From assembly GCF_018375725.1 (NCBI RefSeq), contig NZ_JAHACR010000100.1, positions 1 through 12,927 on the forward strand: a DNA stretch of 12,927 nt, written 5' to 3'. This document shows, piece by piece, positions 6,975-12,927 of this stretch. The translations under genes were made by a program, and so were the position numbers. The notes below the pieces were generated by a model. It had not been told where the DNA came from. It saw nothing but the letters and a program-made list of their open reading frames with translations, and did no database searches. The first letter of the stretch is position 1, and every line of letters starts with the position of its first letter. The stretch is from Burkholderia sp. Its GTDB lineage: Bacteria; Pseudomonadota; Gammaproteobacteria; Burkholderiales; Burkholderiaceae.

Positions 6975-6990
6975 GGGTGCTTCGGTACCC
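6975..6990 (+). promoter_or_regulatory. mraZ leader hairpin 2 with UUCG tetraloop
   Basis: GGGTGC (6975-6980) pairs with GTACCC (6985-6990), with one G-U pair, closing the exceptionally stable cUUCGg tetraloop. It ends 5 bases before the GGGAG ribosome binding site (6996-7000) of mraZ. Its position suggests an influence on ribosome access or leader decay, which is inference. Confidence 0.5.
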
Positions 6991-7008
6991 CGAACGGGAG
7001 AGCGGACA

Positions 7009-7437
7009 GTGTTCCAAGGGGCGTCGGCGCTGACGCTCGATGCGAAAGGGCGGATGTCGGTGCCGGCTCGCTATCGCGAAGCGCTGCAAGAACAGGCAGA
7101 GGGACGGGTGACTGTGACCAAGCACCCGGACGGCTGCCTGTTGCTGTTTCCGCGCCCGGAATGGGAAGTGTTTCGCGCAAAGATTGCCGCGCTGCCGATG
7201 GATGCCCATTGGTGGCGGCGGATTTTTCTCGGCAATGCGATGGATGTCGATCTCGACAGCGCAGGCCGGATTCTCGTATCGCCCGAGCTGCGCATGGCGG
7301 CCGGTCTGGAAAAGGAAGTCATGTTGTTGGGAATGGGTAGTCACTTCGAGTTGTGGGATTCGCAGACCTACATCGCGAAGGAGCAGGCAGCGATGGCGCA
7401 GGGCATGCCCGATGCGCTGAAGAATTTCACGTTTTGA
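7009..7437 (+). CDS. mraZ: MraZ, dcw operon transcriptional regulator
   Basis: MraZ is a ring-forming DNA-binding protein that represses its own operon in E. coli and can affect other genes. The 142-residue product has two tandem SpoVT/AbrB-like domains, each with the DxxGR signature: D11-R15 in LDAKGRMSVPAR and D83-R87 in DSAGRILVSPELR. Length and both motifs are standard. The start is GTG at 7009, with GGGAG at 6996-7000 at 8-base spacing; the next in-frame ATG is inside the first domain. It is the first gene of the cluster, and four candidate binding repeats lie at its promoter. rsmH follows after 23 bases. Confidence 0.97.
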   Translation: MFQGASALTLDAKGRMSVPARYREALQEQAEGRVTVTKHPDGCLLLFPRPEWEVFRAKIAALPMDAHWWRRIFLGNAMDVDLDSAGRILVSPELRMAAGLEKEVMLLGMGSHFELWDSQTYIAKEQAAMAQGMPDALKNFTF

Positions 7438-7460
7438 TTGCGGTGACGGAGACGCCCGCG

Positions 7461-8402
7461 ATGGGAAACGAATTGCAGCATCGGACAGTGTTGTTGGACG
7501 AGGCGGTCGATGCGCTCGTGACGCGGCCGGACGGCATTTATGTCGACGGAACGTTCGGGCGCGGCGGTCACAGCCGCGCGGTGCTCGCGCGGCTGGCGCC
7601 GGCCGGCCGGCTGATCGCGTTCGACAAGGATCCGCGTGCGATCGAGACGGCGCAGCGCATCGAGGACGCGCGCTTTTCGATCGTGCATGACAGCTTTGCG
7701 TCGATGCAGGGCGCGCTTGCGGCGCGTGGCATCGAGAAGGTGTCGGGTGTGTTGCTGGATCTGGGTGTGTCGTCGCCGCAGGTGGACGATCCGGAGCGGG
7801 GCTTCAGCTTCCGCGCGGATGGCCCGCTTGACATGCGGATGGACCCGACGCGCGGCGAATCGGCGGCCGAATGGCTCGCGCGAGCCTCGCTGCAGGAACT
7901 GACGGAGGTGATACGAGATTATGGGGAAGAACGGTTTGCTTTTCAGATTGCAAAGGCGCTTGTTGCTCGCCGGGCAGAGTCCGACCGTCTTGGGCCTCTC
8001 GACACCACGGGCGAGCTTGCCCAAATCGTGGGTCACGTCGTCAAGACCCGTGAGAAGGGCAAGGATCCGGCAACCCGCACCTTTCAGGCTATACGGATTC
8101 ACGTCAATCAAGAGCTTGCGGACCTGCAAGTCGTACTAGACGCGGCATTGTCGTTGTTGGAGCAAGGGGGGCGGCTGGTGGTGATCAGCTTTCATTCACT
8201 CGAGGACCGGATCGTCAAGCGATTCATGCAGGCGCACGCGAGTGCGCCTGCAGTCGATCGCCGCCTGCCGATTCGTGCCGTCGACCTCCCGAGCCCCCCG
8301 CTCAAGGTGATCGGCCGCAAATTCCCGAGCGACGCGGAAGTGGTGGCGAATCCGCGTGCCCGGTCGGCGGTGATGCGCATCGCGGAGCGCATCTCGCCAT
8401 GA
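7461..8402 (+). CDS. rsmH: RsmH (MraW), 16S rRNA m4C1402 methyltransferase
   Basis: RsmH transfers a methyl group from S-adenosylmethionine to N4 of C1402 in the 16S rRNA decoding centre. The 313-residue protein shows the SAM site as GGH at 35-37 in GTFGRGGHS, D55 in AFDKD, F79, and D100 and Q107 in LLDLGVSSPQ. SFHSLEDRIVK lies near the C-terminus. The ATG at 7461 has GGAG at 7448-7451 (9 bases) and gives the usual length. A GTG at 7443 in frame is the alternative, but it overlaps the ribosome binding site. The stop overlaps the ftsL start (ATGA). Codons 150-237 (7908-8171) use A/T third bases far more than the rest of the gene (36 of 88, against about 17-19% on either side), while the encoded protein remains normal. 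Confidence 0.97.
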   Translation: MGNELQHRTVLLDEAVDALVTRPDGIYVDGTFGRGGHSRAVLARLAPAGRLIAFDKDPRAIETAQRIEDARFSIVHDSFASMQGALAARGIEKVSGVLLDLGVSSPQVDDPERGFSFRADGPLDMRMDPTRGESAAEWLARASLQELTEVIRDYGEERFAFQIAKALVARRAESDRLGPLDTTGELAQIVGHVVKTREKGKDPATRTFQAIRIHVNQELADLQVVLDAALSLLEQGGRLVVISFHSLEDRIVKRFMQAHASAPAVDRRLPIRAVDLPSPPLKVIGRKFPSDAEVVANPRARSAVMRIAERISP

Positions 8403-8740
8403 GTCGATTCAATATCTTTCTGCTGATCATCGTGATGGGGTGCGCACTGTCGGTCGTCAAGTCGACGAACCAGCAGCGCCAGATCTTCATCCAGCTGCAG
8501 CGCGCGCAGTCGCAGGAGCATCAGCTCCAGCAGGACTACGCGCAGCTGCAGTATCAGCAGAGCGCACTCTCGAAGACCTCGCGCATCGAGCAGCTCGCAA
8601 ACGATTCCCTGAAGATGCAGGCGATCACCACCGGCCGCACGCAATACCTGACGCAGCAGCCGGGCGCCGCGAAGGCGATCGATGCGCCGATTCCCGCATC
8701 CGGGGATGTGGTGGGCAAGTCCAAGGGGAACGTGCGATGA
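8399..8740 (+). CDS. ftsL: FtsL, divisome membrane protein
   Basis: FtsL is a small bitopic protein that joins FtsB and FtsQ at midcell and helps activate the FtsW-FtsI synthase. The 113 residues fit: a very short cytoplasmic N-terminus (MSR), one membrane segment at about 4-20 (FNIFLLIIVMGCALSVV), then a Gln-rich periplasmic coiled coil at about 25-70 and a short polar tail. Identity rests on this architecture plus the conserved position between rsmH and ftsI, because FtsL sequences diverge strongly. It overlaps rsmH and ftsI by 4 bases on each side. The ribosome binding site (GGAG 8384-8387, 11 bases away) is weak, so translation probably relies on coupling to rsmH. Confidence 0.93.
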   Translation: MSRFNIFLLIIVMGCALSVVKSTNQQRQIFIQLQRAQSQEHQLQQDYAQLQYQQSALSKTSRIEQLANDSLKMQAITTGRTQYLTQQPGAAKAIDAPIPASGDVVGKSKGNVR

Positions 8741-10575
8741 AACCGCCGTCGAAGCGCCAGAACGTGAAGTTCACGTCGAGCCCCGTGCTGTCGGTGCATC
8801 TGCCGATGTGGCGCTCGAAGCTGGTCGTGTTCCTCCTGTTCATGGCGTTCGCCGCACTGGCGGCGCGCGCGTTCTGGATCCAGGGGCCGGGCAACGCGTT
8901 CTATCAGAAGCAGGGCGAAAGCCGCTACCAGCGCACGATCGAATTGCCGGCGACGCGCGGCAAGATCCTCGACCGTAACGGGCTCGTGCTCGCGACGAGT
9001 CTGCCCGTGCGCGCGATCTGGGCGATCCCCGAAGCGGTGCCGGACGATCTCGGCGCGGACAAGGTCGATCAGCTCGGCAAATTGCTCGGGATGACGTCGA
9101 AGGAATTGCGCGTGAAGCTGTCGGAAGACAAGAGCTTCGTCTACGTGAAGCGCCAGGTGCCGATCGACATCGCCGACAAGGTTGCGGCGCTCGGCATTCC
9201 CGGTGTCTATCAGCGCAACGAATACAAGCGTTTCTATCCGGAAGGCGAGATCACCGCGCACCTGATCGGCTTCACGAACGTCGAGGACGAAGGCCAGGAA
9301 GGCGTCGAGCTCGGCGATCAGAAACTGCTGTCCGGTACGCCGGGCATGCGCCGCGTGATCAAGGATCGGGTCGGCCATATCATCGAGGATGTCGCCGAGC
9401 AGCTGCCGCCGCACAACGGCACGGACGTCGACCTGTCGATCGACAGCAAGATCCAGTACATCGCGTACGCGAACCTGAAAGCCGCCGTCGAGAAGTTCAA
9501 GGCGAAGGCCGGCGCGGCGATGGTGATCGACGTGCGCACGGGCGAAGTGCTCGCGCTCGTCAATTATCCGACGTACAACCCGAACGATCGCTCGCACCTG
9601 ACGGGCGAACAGCTGCGCAACCGCATCCTGACCGACGTGTTCGAGCCGGGTTCGATCATGAAGCCGTTTACGGTATCGCTCGCGCTCGACCTGCATCGCG
9701 TGACGCCGAACACGCTCGTCGAGACGGGCAACGGCCACTATGTGCTCGACGGCGCGCCGATCACCGACGACGCAGGCTTCGGCACGCTGACGGTGGGCGG
9801 CGTGATCCAGAAGTCGAGCAACATCGGCGCGACCAAGATCGCGATGACGATGCGGCCCGAAGAGATGTGGAATATGTATACGAGCATCGGCCTCGGGCAG
9901 GCGCCGAAGGTTGGCTTCCCCGGCGCCGCGGCTGGCCGCCTGCGGCAGTGGAAAAACTGGCGACGGATCGAGCAGGCGACGATGTCGTACGGCTACGGCC
10001 TGTCGGCGTCGCTGTTCCAGCTCGGGCGCGCCTATACCGCGATCGCGCACGACGGCGAACTGATGCCGGTCACGATTTTCCGGACCGACGCGACGCAGCC
10101 GGTCTCGGGCCCGCAGATCTTCTCGCCGACCACGGCGCGTGAAGTGCGCGCGATGCTCGAAACGGTGGTGGCGCCGGGCGGTACGTCGCCGGACGCCGCC
10201 GTGCCCGGCTATCGCGTCGGCGGCAAGAGCGGCACCGCGTACAAGCACGAAGGCCACGGCTATACGCGCAAGTACCGCGCGTCGTTCGTCGGCATGGCGC
10301 CGATGCCGAATCCGCGTATCGTCGTCGCGGTATCGGTGGACGAGCCGACGGCGGGCAGCCACTTCGGCGGCCAGGTTTCCGGGCCGGTATTCTCGGCGAT
10401 CGCGGGCGATGCGCTGCGTGCGCTGAATGTGCCGCCGAACATGCCGGTCAAGCAGCTCGTCGTGTCCGACGATACGACCCCTGCAACCGGCGCGCAAAAG
10501 TTGGCCGCGAACGCGGGTGCGAAGCATATGATCGTGTCCAGCACGACACGTAATTCTCCTGGAGTCATTCGATGA
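8737..10575 (+). CDS. ftsI: FtsI (PBP3), septal peptidoglycan transpeptidase
   Basis: FtsI is the class B penicillin-binding protein that cross-links septal peptidoglycan together with FtsW, and a beta-lactam target. Its 612 residues comprise a cytoplasmic N-terminus, a membrane anchor at about 28-43, a pedestal domain beginning near the RGKILDRNG motif, and a transpeptidase domain. The catalytic motifs are intact: S306-I-M-K309 (nucleophile S306), S360-S-N362 and K497-S-G-T500. AAGGGGA at 8723-8729 lies 7 bases before the ATG, which overlaps the ftsL stop (ATGA). An in-frame upstream extension exists but has no start signal and would swallow most of ftsL. The protein is about 25 residues longer than E. 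coli FtsI, through a Thr/Ala-rich, apparently unstructured periplasmic tail after about residue 570. Confidence 0.97.
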   Translation: MKPPSKRQNVKFTSSPVLSVHLPMWRSKLVVFLLFMAFAALAARAFWIQGPGNAFYQKQGESRYQRTIELPATRGKILDRNGLVLATSLPVRAIWAIPEAVPDDLGADKVDQLGKLLGMTSKELRVKLSEDKSFVYVKRQVPIDIADKVAALGIPGVYQRNEYKRFYPEGEITAHLIGFTNVEDEGQEGVELGDQKLLSGTPGMRRVIKDRVGHIIEDVAEQLPPHNGTDVDLSIDSKIQYIAYANLKAAVEKFKAKAGAAMVIDVRTGEVLALVNYPTYNPNDRSHLTGEQLRNRILTDVFEPGSIMKPFTVSLALDLHRVTPNTLVETGNGHYVLDGAPITDDAGFGTLTVGGVIQKSSNIGATKIAMTMRPEEMWNMYTSIGLGQAPKVGFPGAAAGRLRQWKNWRRIEQATMSYGYGLSASLFQLGRAYTAIAHDGELMPVTIFRTDATQPVSGPQIFSPTTAREVRAMLETVVAPGGTSPDAAVPGYRVGGKSGTAYKHEGHGYTRKYRASFVGMAPMPNPRIVVAVSVDEPTAGSHFGGQVSGPVFSAIAGDALRALNVPPNMPVKQLVVSDDTTPATGAQKLAANAGAKHMIVSSTTRNSPGVIR

Positions 10576-12110
10576 GCGCCGCTCGCAGTTCTCATCCGGC
10601 GCATCAGCAGATCGCGGCCGCGCTTGCGTGGCTGCGTCAGCATGTGGCCCCCACGGCGCAGCTGCATTCCGATACGCGCAGCCTCAACGCAGGCGACGTG
10701 TTTCTCGCGTATGCGGTCGACGGGGCCGACAATCGCGCCTACATTGCCGAAGCCGTCGCGCGCGGCGCTGCCGCCGTGCTGTATCAGCCGGAAGGTCTCG
10801 CCGACGCGCCTGCCGCACCGGCCGTGCTCGCCGTGCCGGCGCTGAACGAGCTGGCCGGCGATATCGCCAGCGGCTGGTATGGCGATCCGAGCGACGACAT
10901 GCTCGCGATCGGCGTGACCGGCACGAACGGCAAGACCTCTTGCACGCAATGGATCGCCGCCGCGCTGACGGCGCTGCACAAGCCATGCGCGCTGATCGGC
11001 ACGCTCGGCAGCGGCATGCCGGGCCAGCTGGTGCCGACCGGTTTCACGACGCCCGATGCGCCGCAGCTGCAGCGCAGCCTCGCGCAGCTTCGTGCAGCGG
11101 GTGCCGAGGCGGTGGCGATGGAGGTGTCGTCGCATGCGCTGCATCAAGGGCGCGCGAACGGCACGGCGTTCGATATCGCGGTATTCACGAATCTCACGCA
11201 GGATCACCTCGACTATCACCGCACGTTCGACGCGTACGAGACGGCGAAGGCCAAACTGTTCGCCTGGCGAGGCCTGCGCACCGCGGTCGTCAATCGTGAC
11301 GATGCGGCGGGCCGGCGTCTGCTCGAGAAGCTGGCCGGGCGCGTGCGCACGATCGCCTATGGCATCGGCGAGGCGGTCGAAACGGGCGCGGATCGCGACC
11401 TGACGGCGCTCGACGTGCGTGCGACCGCGACGGGCACCGCGTTCCGCCTGCATTCGTCGTGGGGCGATGCCGACGTCGAGGTCGGCACGCTCGGCACATT
11501 CAACGTCAGCAACCTGCTTGCGGTTCTCGGCACGCTGCTCGCGGCCGACGTGCCGTTCGACGCGGCGCTCGCGGAGATTGCGCGGCTCGAACCGGTCAAC
11601 GGCCGGATGCAGCGGCTGGGCGGCCGGTTGCAGAACGACGAGCCGCTCGTCGTCATCGATTACGCGCACACGCCCGACGCACTGGAGAAGACGCTCGACG
11701 CGCTGCGGCCGATCGCAACAGCGCGCGGCGGCAAGCTCGCCTGCATGTTCGGCTGCGGCGGCGACCGCGATGCGACCAAGCGTCCGCTGATGGGGGCGAT
11801 CGCCGAGCGTCTCGCCGATGAAGTCGTCGTCACGAGCGACAACCCGCGCAGCGAGGATCCGCAGCACATCATCGACCAGATCGTCGCCGGCATGCAGGCG
11901 CCGGCGCAGGCGCGCCGCATCGAGGATCGCGCAAGCGCGATCCTGCAGGTCGTGCGCGGCGCGGCACGCGAGGATGTCGTCGTGCTGGCCGGCAAGGGAC
12001 ACGAAGCAACGCAGGAAATCATGGGCAAGAAGCGCACGTTCTCGGACCAGGATCACGCGCGGCTCGCGCTGGCGGCGCGCGCGACCCACGGCAAGGGAGG
12101 TGTCGAATGA
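10572..12110 (+). CDS. murE: MurE, UDP-MurNAc-tripeptide synthetase (meso-DAP adding)
   Basis: MurE is the cytoplasmic ligase that adds meso-diaminopimelate to UDP-MurNAc-L-Ala-D-Glu using ATP. The 512-residue protein has the N-terminal UDP-binding domain, then the Mur-ligase ATP loop GVTGTNGKTS at 114-123, EVSSHAL, and AYETAK, whose K226 is the likely carbamylated Mg-binding lysine. YAHTPDALEK and the C-terminal-domain motif DNPR at 423-426 follow; DNPR marks the meso-DAP rather than the lysine enzyme. GKGHE is near the end. GGAG at 10561-10564 lies 7 bases before the ATG, which overlaps the ftsI stop. The stop in turn overlaps the murF ATG. Everything is normal for the family. Confidence 0.97.
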   Translation: MSAARSSHPAHQQIAAALAWLRQHVAPTAQLHSDTRSLNAGDVFLAYAVDGADNRAYIAEAVARGAAAVLYQPEGLADAPAAPAVLAVPALNELAGDIASGWYGDPSDDMLAIGVTGTNGKTSCTQWIAAALTALHKPCALIGTLGSGMPGQLVPTGFTTPDAPQLQRSLAQLRAAGAEAVAMEVSSHALHQGRANGTAFDIAVFTNLTQDHLDYHRTFDAYETAKAKLFAWRGLRTAVVNRDDAAGRRLLEKLAGRVRTIAYGIGEAVETGADRDLTALDVRATATGTAFRLHSSWGDADVEVGTLGTFNVSNLLAVLGTLLAADVPFDAALAEIARLEPVNGRMQRLGGRLQNDEPLVVIDYAHTPDALEKTLDALRPIATARGGKLACMFGCGGDRDATKRPLMGAIAERLADEVVVTSDNPRSEDPQHIIDQIVAGMQAPAQARRIEDRASAILQVVRGAAREDVVVLAGKGHEATQEIMGKKRTFSDQDHARLALAARATHGKGGVE

Positions 12111-12927
12111 CGATGCTCAGCCTGGGCGAAGCCGCTCGCCTGATTCCCGGCGCGACCGTGCACGGCGACGCGAGCGTGACGTTCGACCGCGTGTCGACCG
12201 ACAGCCGCACGGCCGGCCCGGGCGACCTGTTTGTCGCGCTGAAAGGGGAGCGCTTCGACGCGCACGATTTTCTCGGCGACGTGGCGGCGCGCGGCGTGGC
12301 CGCGGCGCTCGTGTCGCATCGCGCCGACGGCGTGCCGATGCCGGCGATCGAGGCGGCCGACACGCGCGCCGCGCTTGGCGCGCTCGCTCACGGCTGGCGC
12401 ATGCGTTTCACGCTGCCGGTCGTCGCGGTGACGGGCAGCAATGGCAAGACGACCGTCAAGGAAATGATCGCGTCGATCTTCGCTGCGGCGGTCGGCGCGG
12501 ATGCGCGGCTCGCGACCTCCGGCAACCTGAACAACGACGTCGGCCTGCCGTTAACGTTGCTGCGCCTGAACGCTACGCACCGGCTCGCCGTCATCGAGAT
12601 CGGGATGAACCATTCGGGCGAGACGGAAAGCCTCGCGCGCTTCACCGCGCCGACGGTTGCGCTCGTCAACAACGCGCAGCGTGAGCATCAGGAGTTCATG
12701 GCGACGGTCGAAGCCGTCGCGCTCGAGCATGCGGCGGTGATCCACGCTCTGACGCCGGACGGCGTGGCCGTGTTTCCGGCCGACGACGCCTACGCGGGCA
12801 TCTGGCGCGTTGCGGCGACCGGCAACCGGATCGTCGATTTCGCGCTGCACGACGCCGAGCGTCAAACGGAAGCGCAGGTGACGGGCCGCCTGAACGGCGG
12901 CGAACTCACGATCGACACGCCGTCCGG
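12107..12927 (+). CDS. murF: MurF, UDP-MurNAc-pentapeptide synthetase (3' end cut by window)
   Basis: MurF ligates D-Ala-D-Ala to UDP-MurNAc-tripeptide, the last cytoplasmic step of precursor assembly. The first 273 residues are present and the frame is open to the window edge, so roughly 190-200 residues are missing compared with the usual family length. Visible parts are the N-terminal substrate-binding domain (VSTDSRTAGPGDLFVALKG at about 29-47), the ATP loop TGSNGKTTVKE from residue 109, GNLNNDVGLPLTLL, and EIGMNHSGE. The ATG at 12107 overlaps the murE stop. It follows a strong GGAGGT at 12096-12101 (5 bases), and a second ATG two codons later is possible. The truncation is an artefact of the window, not a mutation. 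Confidence 0.95.
   Translation, partial: MTMLSLGEAARLIPGATVHGDASVTFDRVSTDSRTAGPGDLFVALKGERFDAHDFLGDVAARGVAAALVSHRADGVPMPAIEAADTRAALGALAHGWRMRFTLPVVAVTGSNGKTTVKEMIASIFAAAVGADARLATSGNLNNDVGLPLTLLRLNATHRLAVIEIGMNHSGETESLARFTAPTVALVNNAQREHQEFMATVEAVALEHAAVIHALTPDGVAVFPADDAYAGIWRVAATGNRIVDFALHDAERQTEAQVTGRLNGGELTIDTPS

Noticed and set aside
8440..8736. In-frame upstream extension of ftsI
   Set aside because: It would overlap nearly all of ftsL. The ATG at 8737 has a good ribosome site and gives the expected N-terminus just before the membrane anchor.
8554..10527. Minus-strand open frame of 657 codons antisense to ftsL/ftsI
   Set aside because: A shadow frame over genes with intact catalytic motifs; its composition is not protein-like.
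10260..12089. Minus-strand open frame of 609 codons antisense to ftsI/murE
   Set aside because: Same reasoning: high-GC shadow with Arg/Ala/His bias and no start signal.
1..12927. CRISPR arrays, insertion sequences, tRNA or rRNA genes, prophage or toxin-antitoxin genes
   Set aside because: No repeat-spacer pattern, transposase or integrase motifs, cloverleaf sequences or small paired genes were seen; the region is chromosomal housekeeping.

Overview
This window looks like chromosomal DNA from a Burkholderia-type betaproteobacterium, most likely the B. cepacia complex. It has high GC and strongly GC-biased third codon positions. It carries a trimeric porin of the Burkholderia kind, a Coq7 whose metal ligands sit at the standard numbering, and the start of the dcw (division and cell wall) cluster in the order mraZ, rsmH, ftsL, ftsI, murE, murF. 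The species call is inference from protein resemblance; no database was searched.

Layout. Positions 1-187 hold no intact gene, only a possible 38-codon relic on the minus strand. Positions 188-2263 encode a stand-alone molybdopterin oxidoreductase of unknown substrate. Positions 2403-4076 encode a FadD-type acyl-CoA ligase with its own candidate promoter and a strong intrinsic terminator. A 427-bp gene-free stretch follows, bounded by two terminators facing each other. The porin (4562-5719, minus) converges on fadD. It is divergent from coq7 (5997-6623, plus), and the shared 277-bp intergenic region contains a perfect 10-bp inverted repeat. A 385-bp gap then leads into the dcw operon, whose control region is unusually readable: a TTGACC-N17-TAAAGT promoter, four 10-bp-spaced direct repeats of the MraZ-box type starting inside the -10, and two leader hairpins, the second ending five bases before the mraZ ribosome binding site.

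How the genes work together. The dcw genes supply cell-wall precursors (MurE, MurF), septal peptidoglycan synthesis (FtsI with FtsL in the divisome), 16S rRNA methylation (RsmH) and transcriptional self-control (MraZ). From rsmH to murF every junction is a 4-base ATGA overlap, which suggests one translationally coupled message. MurF is cut by the window edge. The left half (Mo enzyme, fadD, porin, coq7) is metabolic and envelope housekeeping with no evident functional link to dcw.

No mobile element, CRISPR array, tRNA or rRNA gene was seen. I did not find a clearly new biological system. The points most worth a second look are the mraZ leader architecture, a codon-usage patch inside rsmH, and the inverted repeat between the porin and coq7.
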